A stretch of DNA of 64,000 nt from MED-G105 sp965263305 (lineage in GTDB: Bacteria > Pseudomonadota > Alphaproteobacteria > Caulobacterales > Parvularculaceae). Position numbers and translations under genes: made by a program. The notes under the pieces were generated by a model. The model was not told the DNA's origin and searched no databases. It saw only the letters and a program-made list of their open reading frames with translations. Each line of letters opens with the position of its first letter. Positions within the stretch are counted from its first letter, which is position 1. The DNA is taken from assembly GCA_965263305.1 (NCBI GenBank), contig OZ253666.1:1116001-1180000 (forward strand). Reading direction: 5' to 3'. Of the stretch, positions 1 to 8,700 are shown piece after piece.

Positions 1-239
1 CGCGGCCTCACATCGATTGAGGAGAGGTCATCGGCGTTTCGATTACCCCTCGCGCCTTGCACCAACGAAAAATTTATCCGTGCACGATCAGGGCCGTTCA
101 GGCGCGGGCGGTGTGTCAGGTTGGGTGTAATGGGGGAAACTCGCCAAGAGCCGACATTCGCGTCACGGGAATTGATGACTGCAATGTGCCAATGACGCCC
201 GCTCCATCCCTTAGTCTACAATGCGGGTGCATCAATAAC

Positions 240-860
240 TTACGGTCGCCATTTCAAATAGTCACCGCTATCCCAACCAAATCCATACTCTTCAATTTTT
301 TTGAGTTTGGACTGCTGTGACATTTCCAAAGTCAGTGCAGCAAGAAAAGCGACTGGCAGGAAGATATATATCGCTGAAGCTGTATCAGCGGAACAATCTG
401 GTGGCTTCTTATGCGCCTTGGTGAGGCTGGGAAGAGCTGTGTAACTGGGCTTAAAAATCGCGCCAGAACACTCCCATTCTTTGTCCTCGTTTGATGTTGT
501 TTTAGAAACGCTGAGATATGTTGTTAATCTGTAAGCAGAAGCAGTCGCTTCTTCAAAGAGGCCGACCCAAATTGCGCGGGAATTTCGTTTTATAATATTT
601 GATGCAGTTACAGAAAATTGTTTTTTTCTTCGCTTAAGCTCCGTTTGTAGTTTTTGCTGCAACTCGATGGGAAGGAAAGTTTCGAGCGTTTCGTTTCGGG
701 TTGAAAATTCTTGGTCCGCCAGTCGCAGCCATTCATCAAATAGTTCATCGCTACTCGTACTTGTGCTGAGCAAATGCGGCAGTGTCTCCCAAAGCGAATC
801 AGTATCCATTAGCAGACGATATTCCGCGGGAGAGTTTTTCTCAAGTTCTGTAGAATCCAA
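240..860 (-). CDS. Hypothetical protein with one C-terminal membrane segment
   Basis: I do not recognise this 206-residue protein. It is mostly polar and charged, with a Lys/Arg-rich stretch near residues 76-82 and one hydrophobic segment at about residues 162-180, followed by a short charged tail. That suggests a tail-proximal membrane anchor. The longest reading frame begins with TTG at 860. An ATG at 809 (residue 18) is an alternative, and neither has a clear Shine-Dalgarno sequence. It lies alone on the minus strand in AT-richer DNA next to the paralogue pair at 1076-2571, so it probably belongs to an accessory segment. Codon usage looks coding-like, but no function can be given. Confidence 0.5.
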   Translation of the reverse strand: MDSTELEKNSPAEYRLLMDTDSLWETLPHLLSTSTSSDELFDEWLRLADQEFSTRNETLETFLPIELQQKLQTELKRRKKQFSVTASNIIKRNSRAIWVGLFEEATASAYRLTTYLSVSKTTSNEDKEWECSGAIFKPSYTALPSLTKAHKKPPDCSADTASAIYIFLPVAFLAALTLEMSQQSKLKKIEEYGFGWDSGDYLKWRP

Positions 861-1075
861 TGCTGTTTACTACAATTTCGAATGACCAGCTTGCGTAAAA
901 GCTGTCGCTGGATCTATTGAATGGAATGTCGCAAAAGGGCCAATATCACCCGATCAGCTTACCCCTGATCATCGCCAAAACGCGACATTTCTTGAAACCG
1001 AGTGGGCGACCGCTTTGGGGCGAGTTTAAGACGCTCAGTTTTCGAGATTTGAACGTAAGCCGAGAACGGTTTGAG

Positions 1076-1837
1076 CTAACGCCGTTCTAGCTCTTGATCG
1101 ATCACATCAACGGCGCGTTGCGCCGCTGCGTTTTGATCGCCCAGGGTTTGCGGCAAAGAAACGATCGCTCCGATCCACTCGGTAAGATGAGGCTCAATTC
1201 CTGGATTGGCCGTGATTTCGTTTACCAGCTCTCGCGCTACTTCCTTTGAAACGCCTTCTGGACAATTCAAAATATACTCTTCGATTCCGTCCACGAGAGA
1301 CCAACAGTTTGCCCAATAAAATTCTTGAGCCGAGACATCTATCAACTGCCTCACCAAGGACCTGTAGATAGGTAAGGCTTCGAACGTGCTAGCGTTGTTT
1401 ATGTTCTGTAAGCGATAGGCTTCCACAGCGTCGATAATGTCGGGGTTTCTCGGAAATCCGCGGTCTCGCATATTTTCGTATGCCGAAAAGCTTACGCTCA
1501 AATCCTGCCATTGAGATGCGTGCATAAAATCCACCACCAGAGACCAACAGTCTTGCCCACAGTCGTAAGGGGCGTTGATGTAGGTTAGCGACCTTTTACC
1601 AGCTTCAGTTGCCTGCTCATAAGCGCGGGACCGCGCATCCGCGAAAACTATGGAGCTTTCCAACTCTTTCTTTAGAGCAACCAATGCCTTCGTTTCCATC
1701 TGATGCTCTGCCCGGTCATCATTCCAGTTTGCAACCTGGATACCGATGAAGACACCAAAGACGACGATCACGAAGTCGATCCCCACCGCGAACCAGTTCT
1801 GCTCCTTGATGTGCGTTGTAATGCGGCGCAGCAACAT
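1076..1837 (-). CDS. Membrane-anchored protein, DUF6090-like; downstream paralogue of a tandem pair
   Basis: This 253-residue protein has a short basic N-terminus, one strongly hydrophobic segment at about residues 16-37 (the FVIVVFGVFIGIQVANW region), then a long soluble part with several cysteines. The topology suggests an inner-membrane anchor with a periplasmic domain. The first ~40 residues nearly match the neighbour at 1837-2571, while the rest has diverged. I recognise the anchor from DUF6090-type hypothetical proteins of marine alphaproteobacteria, whose function is unknown. Its ATG (1837-1835) overlaps the TAA stop of the upstream gene by one base, so the two are very likely co-transcribed and translationally coupled. 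Confidence 0.7.
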   Translation of the reverse strand: MLLRRITTHIKEQNWFAVGIDFVIVVFGVFIGIQVANWNDDRAEHQMETKALVALKKELESSIVFADARSRAYEQATEAGKRSLTYINAPYDCGQDCWSLVVDFMHASQWQDLSVSFSAYENMRDRGFPRNPDIIDAVEAYRLQNINNASTFEALPIYRSLVRQLIDVSAQEFYWANCWSLVDGIEEYILNCPEGVSKEVARELVNEITANPGIEPHLTEWIGAIVSLPQTLGDQNAAAQRAVDVIDQELERR

Positions 1838-2571
1838 TACAGGCCCTCCAATTCATCGGCTAACGATGTTCGGAAAACCTCGACTTCCGACCTTAACCGG
1901 ACCAGCCGGGTTTCAATGGCCGAATAGAAGCCGATGGTGTTTATGAATTGGGTCCTAAACTCCGGATCCGCACATACCTCTTTATATGGTCGGTCGAGCT
2001 TGAACCCCCATTGTCCTGCGTCCGTTTCGTCTTCACCGGGAAAAAACGAACTTATAGCGGGATGATAGTTCACATGGCGCGCCCACATTTGCTCATAGTG
2101 ACTAGTGAGCTGTTCATGCTCTTCGCGTAGTCGCCCGGCATACGTCACAAAGGTTTGTTGGAACCCAGGAGACAATAAGTCTTGATACCGCCCTTCATTG
2201 GCAAGCTGATCAAGCGAAACCGTCACAAAATTGGGTTGCACATCTGAGACTAAATCGAACAGGAGCGCCTCCAGCGCCGCTTGCCCTTCCGCGGAAACAG
2301 CGCAGACATTTAGCGCCTTGCGCGCTGTATCAAAATCCGGTCGTCCGTCCTCATATGTACCCAGCACGTCATCGATCAGTTCCAAATTTAGGGAGACTTC
2401 CTTATCCAGCCGCTCCAGCGATGCCGCGAGCGCTGCCTTGGTGTTTTGGTTGTCGTTCCAATTGGCGACTTGAATACCGATAAAGACACCAATCACGACT
2501 ATGACGAAATCAATTCCGACCGCGAACCAGTTCTGGTCTTTGATGTGTTGTGTGACGCGGCGTAGTAGCAT
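1837..2571 (-). CDS. Membrane-anchored protein, DUF6090-like; upstream paralogue of a tandem pair
   Basis: First gene of a two-gene minus-strand operon. I place the start at the ATG at 2571, so that the protein begins MLLRRVTQHIK like its paralogue. A longer frame to 2610 adds 13 unconserved residues. The protein has about 244 residues, with one transmembrane segment at about residues 16-37 followed by a soluble, probably periplasmic domain. The anchor is nearly identical to that of the gene at 1076-1837, but the C-terminal domains share little visible similarity. This is duplication with divergence of the exported part. The function is unknown. Confidence 0.7.
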   Translation of the reverse strand: MLLRRVTQHIKDQNWFAVGIDFVIVVIGVFIGIQVANWNDNQNTKAALAASLERLDKEVSLNLELIDDVLGTYEDGRPDFDTARKALNVCAVSAEGQAALEALLFDLVSDVQPNFVTVSLDQLANEGRYQDLLSPGFQQTFVTYAGRLREEHEQLTSHYEQMWARHVNYHPAISSFFPGEDETDAGQWGFKLDRPYKEVCADPEFRTQFINTIGFYSAIETRLVRLRSEVEVFRTSLADELEGL

Positions 2572-2845
2572 GATTGCCCCCAGTTCCGATTTGACGGGAC
2601 AATGGAGCAAACTTCAGGCTTTGCAAAGGTTTACACCACCAAAGCATGTCGCATACGGCTCGGCCAGCGACCGTTTTAGGGCGTTTTTTGCCACCTGGCT
2701 AACTCTGCCTGAGCTACCGAAAAGGCCCAATCCCAACCGTCAGTTTTCAACCCGAGACACGCCCCTGGCATGGCCCCCTCGCCTTCCCTTGTCGGGAATG
2801 ATAAGCCCCCTTTTTCAAAATTGATGAAGAAGAATTGGAGCCGCC

Positions 2846-3460
2846 ATGGCGAACCATCTCCACAAAGGGGACCTTCCTGAGGGTTTGGATCTTGGACCCG
2901 TCGTTGCCGTCGATAGCGAGACCATGGGGCTCGACACGCGGCGTGATCGGCTTTGTGTGGTGCAACTCTCCGCGGGCGATGGGGACGCCCATCTCGTGCA
3001 ATTGGCGCAAGGGGATTATGATGCGCCGAACTTGAAGCGCCTCCTTTCGGACCCGTCTGTCCTGAAGCTGTTTCACTTCGCCCGGTTTGATATCGCCGCC
3101 TTCAAACATTGGCTCGGCGTTGAGACGGCGCCGCTTTATTGCACCAAAATCGCGTCCAAATTGACCCGCACCTACACCGACCGCCACGGGTTGAAAGACC
3201 TCGCCAGAGAGCTGCTCGGGGTCGATATCTCCAAGCAGCAGCAATCGTCGGATTGGGGCGCGGAAAACCTGTCCCAGGCCCAGATCGATTACGCCGCTTC
3301 GGATGTTCTTTATCTCCACGCCATGCGCGAGAAGCTCGACGAGATGCTGCACCGCGAGGGGCGCGCCGATATCGCCAAGGCCTGCTTTGAGTTTCTGCCG
3401 ATCCGCGCGCGTCTTGACCTGGAAGGCTGGGACGAGGTGGACATCCTTGCCCATTCCTAG
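2846..3460 (+). CDS. nrnC: NanoRNase C-type 3'-5' exonuclease (RNase D family, DEDDy)
   Basis: At 204 residues this has the length of alphaproteobacterial NrnC, which degrades 2-5-nt RNAs (including the c-di-GMP breakdown product pGpG) to mononucleotides, and is half the size of true RNase D. The DEDDy catalytic set is visible: D23 and E25 in AVDSETMGLD, D82 in FHFARFD, and Y149 with D153 in IDYAASDVLYLH. Other family hallmarks are CTKIASKLTRTYTDRHG and SKQQQSSDW. It is a single compact exonuclease domain without an HRDC domain. It stands upstream of lptC with a 250-nt gap, an arrangement common in alphaproteobacteria. It is often annotated simply as ribonuclease D. Confidence 0.92.
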   Translation: MANHLHKGDLPEGLDLGPVVAVDSETMGLDTRRDRLCVVQLSAGDGDAHLVQLAQGDYDAPNLKRLLSDPSVLKLFHFARFDIAAFKHWLGVETAPLYCTKIASKLTRTYTDRHGLKDLARELLGVDISKQQQSSDWGAENLSQAQIDYAASDVLYLHAMREKLDEMLHREGRADIAKACFEFLPIRARLDLEGWDEVDILAHS

Positions 3461-3564
3461 CGCCATGAAGGCTCTAGGGAAGATGGTCATAACGCCTCGC
3501 AAGCCGATAACGGGAACAATTGGCGCCTGAGCAAGTCCCTAGAACCCTGATGCGCTGCATCAAA

Positions 3565-3596
3565 ACGCCAAATGCGGAACCCCTCGCATTTGGCGT
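3565..3596. terminator. Perfect 12-bp hairpin between nrnC and lptC
   Basis: The arms ACGCCAAATGCG (3565-3576) and CGCATTTGGCGT (3585-3596) pair perfectly around an 8-nt loop. No T-run follows on the plus strand. On the minus strand the stem is followed by TTTTG. It may be a weak or factor-assisted end of the nrnC transcript, or an RNA-processing element ahead of lptC. A second small inverted repeat, GATATG-ATTA-CATATC, follows at 3599-3614. Confidence 0.4.
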
Positions 3597-3710
3597 AAGA
3601 TATGATTACATATCGTGATACGCGCCCCATAAGGGGACAGGCTGGACCAGGAAACGATACACCCTGGAACGACATAATCGAAAGCGAAACAATAGGCCCA
3701 GCGGTAAAGA

Positions 3711-4514
3711 TTGGCGAAGAGGACGAGGCGAAAACGCGTGCCCCCAGCTGACATCACGGCGGACGAAAGTTCCAATCATCAAGAGGCGGCGGCGAAACCC
3801 GCAGGCGTTCGCCTGCAAAACCTGCCGTCTCGCCGACGCCTGACCGGCGAAGAAGCCGCCGCCCGCTCCAAAATGGTGCGCCGTCTGCGCATCGCATTGC
3901 CGATTCTCGCCCTTGCGATGATTGGCGTCTTTTTCCTGAACGCCGGACAAGACACCGCCCAGGACGTCTTTCTTGATGAGTTCCAAGACGTCAGCGCAGA
4001 GGCTGACGAGTTGCATGTTGCGCGGCCGCGTTTTTCCGGCATCGACGCCAGCGGCAATCCCTATGACATCACCGCCGCCACCGCCGTGCGGCTTCCCGGC
4101 GAGGTGCAACTCATGGAACTCGTCGACCCCCAAGCCATCACCACCGATGACGGCAGACAATCGACCCTCACCGCCGATACGGGCGCCTTTAACGACAAAG
4201 AGAAGCAGCTCATTCTGCGGGAAAATGTGCGGTTTGAACGCAATATCGGGAATGAGACCTATGTCCTACGCACGGCCGCCGCGACCTTTAACATCGATGA
4301 AGAACAGGTCGCCTCGGACGTTGGCGTTGAAGGTGACGGCCCCGACGGCGCCTCCCTTAGCGCAGAGCGCCTCATCGCAGACAACAAGAGCGGATCTGTC
4401 ATCCTTGAGGGCAATGTCCGCATGCGGTTTTATCCGAAAAGCAAAAACAACAGCAACACGCCCCAGGAAAATCAACCTGCCTGCGCGCAAGACGACGAGC
4501 CTTGTTTACGGTAG
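3711..4514 (+). CDS. lptC: LPS export ABC transporter periplasmic protein LptC
   Basis: LptC is the bitopic inner-membrane protein that passes lipopolysaccharide from LptB2FG to the periplasmic LptA bridge. The 267-residue protein has a basic cytoplasmic N-terminus of about 60 residues (longer than in E. coli), one transmembrane helix at about residues 61-77, and a periplasmic beta-jellyroll with repeating G-x-V-x-L strands. The C-terminus is a low-complexity N/Q/E-rich tail. The identification rests on this architecture and on the position directly before lptA, whose TTG-started frame would overlap this gene by 13 nt. The preferred lptA ATG lies 41 nt beyond the lptC stop. Confidence 0.85.
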   Translation: MAKRTRRKRVPPADITADESSNHQEAAAKPAGVRLQNLPSRRRLTGEEAAARSKMVRRLRIALPILALAMIGVFFLNAGQDTAQDVFLDEFQDVSAEADELHVARPRFSGIDASGNPYDITAATAVRLPGEVQLMELVDPQAITTDDGRQSTLTADTGAFNDKEKQLILRENVRFERNIGNETYVLRTAAATFNIDEEQVASDVGVEGDGPDGASLSAERLIADNKSGSVILEGNVRMRFYPKSKNNSNTPQENQPACAQDDEPCLR

Positions 4515-4555
4515 AAGAAGACCCTCGTCATCGTTTTGAAGGACGCCCTACGCCC

Positions 4556-5089
4556 ATGACTATTTTTCGCGCAACCAAACGCCCAGCACCCTTACGTCGC
4601 CTATCCCGAATTGGCGCGCCTTTAGTGGTGCTGACAATGATCGGCGTCCAGCCAGCCGCGAGCCAACTTCTGCCGACGGATCGCAATGAACCTCTCGACA
4701 TCACATCGGAACGTTTCGAAGGCGAGAACGATCTTGCTGTGTCAACGTTTTTGGGTAACGTCCGGGTCGTCCAGGGTGAGGCCATCATGACCTCCGAGCG
4801 ATTGGTGCTCAAGCAGGACGACAACGGCGACGTCACCAACATCACCGCGACCGGCAGGGTGCGGTACTCCAATGGCGTTGAAGCGATCACCGGCGAGCGG
4901 GCGGTTTACAATGGCGGCGCGCGGACAATCACCATCACCGGCAAGGTCCTGATCACCCAGGGCGACCAAATTATGGCGGGTGAGCGGCTCGTCTATTGGG
5001 TTGATAGCGGCAAAGTAAAATTCACCGCCGCTGAAGGCCGTCGCGTCCGCGGGGTTTTCCGCCCCAGCACGGCGCGCCCGGGATCCTAA
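4556..5089 (+). CDS. lptA: LPS transport periplasmic protein LptA (OstA family)
   Basis: LptA oligomerises into the periplasmic bridge that carries LPS to the outer-membrane LptD/E translocon. The preferred start is the ATG at 4556, after a purine-rich GAAGGA, because it gives a clean signal peptide: basic MTIFRATKR, a hydrophobic core at about residues 18-31, and cleavage near AAS-Q at residue 36. A TTG at 4502 would add 18 residues and overlap lptC. The mature protein opens with the OstA-type strand EPLDITSERFEGEND and continues with repeated beta-strand motifs (TFLGNVRVVQG, ATGRVRYSNG, ITGKVLITQGDQ). It lies between lptC and lptB. Confidence 0.88.
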   Translation: MTIFRATKRPAPLRRLSRIGAPLVVLTMIGVQPAASQLLPTDRNEPLDITSERFEGENDLAVSTFLGNVRVVQGEAIMTSERLVLKQDDNGDVTNITATGRVRYSNGVEAITGERAVYNGGARTITITGKVLITQGDQIMAGERLVYWVDSGKVKFTAAEGRRVRGVFRPSTARPGS

Positions 5090-5230
5090 GCATGCGCAAG
5101 ACAACCGAAAACGCGTTTTTTCGCCCCCCCTTGCCCCAACGGATCACTTTGCCTTAGTTCCGGCGCCGTTGACCGCATGAAACCGCGCCTGGCGCATCAC
5201 TATCGCTGATTTTTAAAAAGGCGCTCCTAT

Positions 5231-6172
5231 ATGAGCCAAGATATGTTCGCCAGTTCTTCTCCAAACACGTCATCAGACGACGCGCCGGTAAAGGATAGCA
5301 GCGCTGTCGGCGACGGTTCCGCGGGAACAACAACAAGCAAACGCGAGGCGCGCCCAGGGGCAGCGCAAAAGCGCCCCGCCAAGAAAACGGCCCGGAAAAA
5401 AACCACAAAAAAGAAGGCCGCCTCGAGCACCACCGCCGCAGCCGGCGCCGAAGCCGGCCTTTTTGCGGAGAACCTTGGAAAATCGTTCAAACGTCGGCCT
5501 GTCGTTCGCGGCGTGTCCATGAGCGTTCGCCGGGGGGAAGTCGTCGGCCTCCTCGGCCCTAACGGCGCCGGCAAGACGACATGCTTTTACATGATCACCG
5601 GTCTCATCCCGGCGGATTTCGGTGCGATCCACATTGACGGGCATGATGTAACCCGCCTGCCCATGTATCAACGCGCCCGCCTGGGCGTTGGCTACCTGCC
5701 CCAAGAAGCATCAATCTTTCGCGGCCTCACCGTTGAGCAAAATCTGCGGGCGGTTGTTGAGCTGGTGGAGAAAAACCGGGATAAGCAGCAAGCGCTTATT
5801 GACGATCTGTTAACTGAGTTTTCGATTACCCATATTCGAAATGCACCGGCGCTCGCGCTATCGGGCGGGGAGCGCAGACGCGTTGAAATCGCCCGCGCGT
5901 TGGCCACCGGGCCAGCATTTATGCTGCTTGACGAGCCTTTCGCCGGCATCGACCCCCTGGCCATCGCCGATATTAGGGATTTGGTAAAACATTTAAAAGA
6001 ACGCGGATTAGGCGTTCTTATTACAGATCATAACGTTCGGGAAACCCTAGATATTATAGATAGAGCTTACATCATTCACGAAGGCCAGGTGCTGATCGAA
6101 GGCGCGCCCGGCGACATCGTTGGCGATAAGGACGTAAGACGCGTCTATCTCGGTGACGAGTTTCAAATGTAG
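5231..6172 (+). CDS. lptB: LPS export ABC transporter ATP-binding protein LptB with a basic N-terminal extension
   Basis: LptB is the cytoplasmic ATPase that powers LPS extraction by LptFG. The ABC core covers residues ~76-313: Walker A GPNGAGKTT near residue 109, a Q-loop in GYLPQEASIF, the signature LSGGERRR, Walker B FMLLDEPFAGIDP, and the switch His in LITDHNVRET. The usual length is about 240 residues. Here about 70 residues precede the core: a Ser/Thr/Asp-rich stretch and then a lysine-rich block (KKTARKKTTKKKA) of histone-H1-like composition. No internal start with a good ribosome-binding site would remove it. It follows lptA by 141 nt and precedes rpoN by 20 nt. Confidence 0.93.
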   Translation: MSQDMFASSSPNTSSDDAPVKDSSAVGDGSAGTTTSKREARPGAAQKRPAKKTARKKTTKKKAASSTTAAAGAEAGLFAENLGKSFKRRPVVRGVSMSVRRGEVVGLLGPNGAGKTTCFYMITGLIPADFGAIHIDGHDVTRLPMYQRARLGVGYLPQEASIFRGLTVEQNLRAVVELVEKNRDKQQALIDDLLTEFSITHIRNAPALALSGGERRRVEIARALATGPAFMLLDEPFAGIDPLAIADIRDLVKHLKERGLGVLITDHNVRETLDIIDRAYIIHEGQVLIEGAPGDIVGDKDVRRVYLGDEFQM

Positions 6173-6192
6173 GCTAGAAAGGCGGACCAAAA

Positions 6193-7704
6193 GTGGCGTT
6201 AGGACCGAGGCTAGAATTCCGACAGTCTCAACAACTGGTGATGACGCCGCAATTGCAGCAAGCGATCAAGCTGTTGCAATTGTCCAATATCGAACTTTCT
6301 GAATTCGTCGAGCAGCAATTAGAAGAAAATCCGTTTCTCGAGCGCGCCGCCGAACAAGAAACCCCTGATGGCGCGGACCGCGCGAAAGCCGATAGCGACG
6401 ATCATCCGACGGAGCGCGATTCTCTCGATCTTGCGCGCGAAGACACCGTGTCCAAAGCGCAAGAGGCCCTAGATGCGCCCACCGACGTCGACGCCTCAGG
6501 CTCAACCGCCGATGGCCCATCAGAAAGCGACTATCGCACCAATGACTGGGCCAACGCCGGGAGCGGCAAGGGCGGCTTCGACGACGATCGGGAATTTGGC
6601 GATACCCTAACCGCGGATATTTCCTTACGCGATCATTTAACAGAACAATTGAATGTCGCGACCAATGATCCGCAAACAGTGTTTCTGGGCGGTTACATCA
6701 TCGATTTCATCGACGAGGCTGGCTACTTACGCGAACCGGTCGATGCGATTGCGGAGCGTTTAGGCGCCGACGAGCAGGACGTCGAGGAAGTCCTGTCCCT
6801 CATCCAGACATTCGATCCATCCGGGGTCGGCGCGCGCGACTTGAAAGAGTGCTTGAAACTGCAATTGATCGAAAGCGATCGCTTTGATCCGACCATGGCG
6901 GCTTTCATCGAAAATATCGAACTACTCGCCAAGGCCGATCTCAAAGGTCTCATGCGCGCCACCAAGGCTGATGAAGAGGATGTCCGCGATATGATTGCGG
7001 AGGTTCGCGCGCTCACGCCGAAACCTGGTTATGCTTATGGCGGCGACCCTGTTCAGGTTGTTAACCCTGACGTATACGTTAGAAAAGCCCAGGATGGCGG
7101 CTGGAAAATTGAGCTGAATTCGGAGACCCTTCCGAAAATTTTGGTCAATCAACATTACTATACGGAAGTCTCCAAAGCGAAAACGAAGGACGAAGACAGC
7201 GTCTTCTTGCAGGAGCAGTTTTCAAACGCCAACTGGCTCGCCAAGAGCCTTGACCAACGGGCACGGACGATCTTGAAAGTCGCAAGCGAAATCGTCCGAC
7301 AGCAGGACGCTTTTCTAGTCCATGGCGTCAAACATCTTCGACCGTTGAATTTGAAAGCCGTCGCCGACGCGATCTCAATGCATGAATCCACTGTGTCGCG
7401 GGTCACCTCGAACAAATATATCGCGACCCCGCGCGGCCTCTTCGAACTCAAATATTTTTTCACCGCCTCCATTGGCTCCAGCGCCGGCGGCGAGGCCCAT
7501 TCGGCAGAAGCTGTTCGATGCCGGCTCAAAGAATTGGTCGACAACGAGACCCCGGACCGCATCCATTCAGATGATCAGCTTGTGGAAATTCTCCGCGCAG
7601 AAGGCGTTGATATTGCGCGCCGAACAGTCGCTAAGTATCGCGAAACACTCAATATTCCATCATCCGTGCAACGCCGACGCGCGGCGATGCGAGAAGCGAT
7701 TTAA
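6193..7704 (+). CDS. rpoN: RNA polymerase sigma-54 factor
   Basis: Sigma-54 directs RNA polymerase to -24/-12 promoters that depend on AAA+ activators. The 503-residue protein shows the Gln/Leu-rich activator-contact region I at the start (LEFRQSQQLVMTPQLQQAIK), an acidic region II (residues ~55-130), the core-binding domain, and near the C-terminus the diagnostic RpoN box ARRTVAKYRE (residues 475-484). Translation starts at GTG 6193, which places region I at the very N-terminus as in the family. It is flanked by lptB and hpf, and the conserved lptB-rpoN-hpf-ptsN order supports the call. Confidence 0.97.
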   Translation: MALGPRLEFRQSQQLVMTPQLQQAIKLLQLSNIELSEFVEQQLEENPFLERAAEQETPDGADRAKADSDDHPTERDSLDLAREDTVSKAQEALDAPTDVDASGSTADGPSESDYRTNDWANAGSGKGGFDDDREFGDTLTADISLRDHLTEQLNVATNDPQTVFLGGYIIDFIDEAGYLREPVDAIAERLGADEQDVEEVLSLIQTFDPSGVGARDLKECLKLQLIESDRFDPTMAAFIENIELLAKADLKGLMRATKADEEDVRDMIAEVRALTPKPGYAYGGDPVQVVNPDVYVRKAQDGGWKIELNSETLPKILVNQHYYTEVSKAKTKDEDSVFLQEQFSNANWLAKSLDQRARTILKVASEIVRQQDAFLVHGVKHLRPLNLKAVADAISMHESTVSRVTSNKYIATPRGLFELKYFFTASIGSSAGGEAHSAEAVRCRLKELVDNETPDRIHSDDQLVEILRAEGVDIARRTVAKYRETLNIPSSVQRRRAAMREAI

Positions 7705-7847
7705 CGTAAAAATACCGTGCAACGCCCTTGGCAAGGGCCGTGTCACTACGGATATTAAATGCGAAGAAACAACGCTTAGAAGCGGACGGCGGCAACACCG
7801 CCTCCCCATAGGGTTGCGTTCAAGAATAATGAAGCAAGGAGACTTCC

Positions 7848-8447
7848 ATGGAAATTCAGGTCAGCGGTAAAAATATCGATCTTGGCGACGCGCTGCAGTC
7901 CTATGTCTCTGAGCGATTGACAGAAGGCGTGACAAAGTACTTCGGCCGCGGCGCCGCTGGCGTCGTCACCTTCGCCCGGGAACGCCATGTTGTGGAATGC
8001 GAGATGACGGCCCATCTCGATTCAGGCGTCTTCCTCGCCGCCCACTCCGAAGCCGCCGACGCCTATGGCGCGTTCGACACGGCTCTTGAGAAGCTGGAAA
8101 AACGCGTCAGGCGCTACAAACGACGCCTCAAAGATCACCATGCGAACGGCAAAGCGCCATTACCCGCTGAGGTGGCGTCCTACTATCTCTTGGAGCAACC
8201 CACGGATGAGGATGACGCGGATCTTGATCACGATCACGGCGCCGAGAATGGTGAGGACTTGGCCCCCGTCATCGTCGCCGAGAGCCAAACCCAGGTGCGC
8301 GCCATGACTGTTGGCCAAGCGGTTATGCAGCTCGACATCGCCGAGGCGCCGGTGGTCGTTTTTAAGAATGCCGCTCACGGGCGGATCAATATCGTTTACC
8401 GCCGGCGCGATGGACACATTGGCTGGGTTGATCCCGATGTCTCTTAG
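7848..8447 (+). CDS. hpf: Ribosome hibernation-promoting factor, long form
   Basis: Long HPF dimerises 70S ribosomes into inactive 100S particles in slow growth. The N-terminal RaiA/S30AE domain covers residues 1-~105 (MEIQVSGKNIDLGDAL, VRRYKRRLKDHH). An acidic linker (~residues 120-150) follows. The C-terminal dimerisation domain covers ~150-199 (TVGQAVMQLDIAEAPVVVF, INIVYRRRDGHIGWVDP). The 199-residue length matches the long form of alphaproteobacteria. The ATG follows a strong AAGGAGA. A short hairpin GCCCTT-GGC-AAGGGC at 7724-7738 lies in the 143-nt gap after rpoN. Confidence 0.95.
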   Translation: MEIQVSGKNIDLGDALQSYVSERLTEGVTKYFGRGAAGVVTFARERHVVECEMTAHLDSGVFLAAHSEAADAYGAFDTALEKLEKRVRRYKRRLKDHHANGKAPLPAEVASYYLLEQPTDEDDADLDHDHGAENGEDLAPVIVAESQTQVRAMTVGQAVMQLDIAEAPVVVFKNAAHGRINIVYRRRDGHIGWVDPDVS

Positions 8448-8538
8448 GAGTATGGCTCCGCGCCTGTTCAGGGCAGAACGCGCAATTGGCTCGAATTCTT
8501 CGGGCGCAATCAGCGCTCTTCAGTAGTAAAGACTAACC

Positions 8539-8700
8539 ATGATTGTTAAACGCTCTTCGGAGATGGGGGTTTATGGCCTTGCGCTTGCACCCTTTGCAGC
8601 GGGTATCCCGTTTCTGGCGTCGCTGGCGTTGGAATCCGTCGGTCCGGCGCGCGCCACAATCAGAAAGCCTTTTGCTCCTATTTTAACGGCAGTTGCGTAA
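8539..8700 (+). CDS. Possible small hydrophobic protein coupled to ptsN
   Basis: An ATG frame of 53 codons ends in TAA at 8698-8700, and the last A of that stop is the first base of the ptsN ATG (TAATG). The product begins MIVKRSSEMG and has a hydrophobic stretch at about residues 10-31 with a basic C-terminal half. I recognise no family, and the Shine-Dalgarno match is weak. Its value lies in the exact stop-start overlap, which would couple its translation to ptsN. It may equally be a chance frame in the 252-nt hpf-ptsN gap. Confidence 0.3.
   Translation: MIVKRSSEMGVYGLALAPFAAGIPFLASLALESVGPARATIRKPFAPILTAVA

Noticed and set aside
1..239. Gene at the left edge (frame 57-320 plus)
   Set aside because: No start context or recognisable protein, and it overlaps the better-supported minus-strand gene; I see nothing else in this stretch.
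861..1075. Possible gene or RNA between 861 and 1075
   Set aside because: No ORF, hairpin or promoter of note; ordinary intergenic DNA.
2747..3502. 251-codon minus-strand frame opposite nrnC
   Set aside because: It is the antisense shadow of a gene with all catalytic motifs; its product has no recognisable pattern.
3606..4160. 184-codon minus-strand frame opposite lptC
   Set aside because: Antisense shadow; lptC and its operon position are well supported.
4502..4555. TTG start of lptA at 4502
   Set aside because: It overlaps lptC and puts charged residues before the signal peptide; ATG 4556 gives a normal signal sequence.
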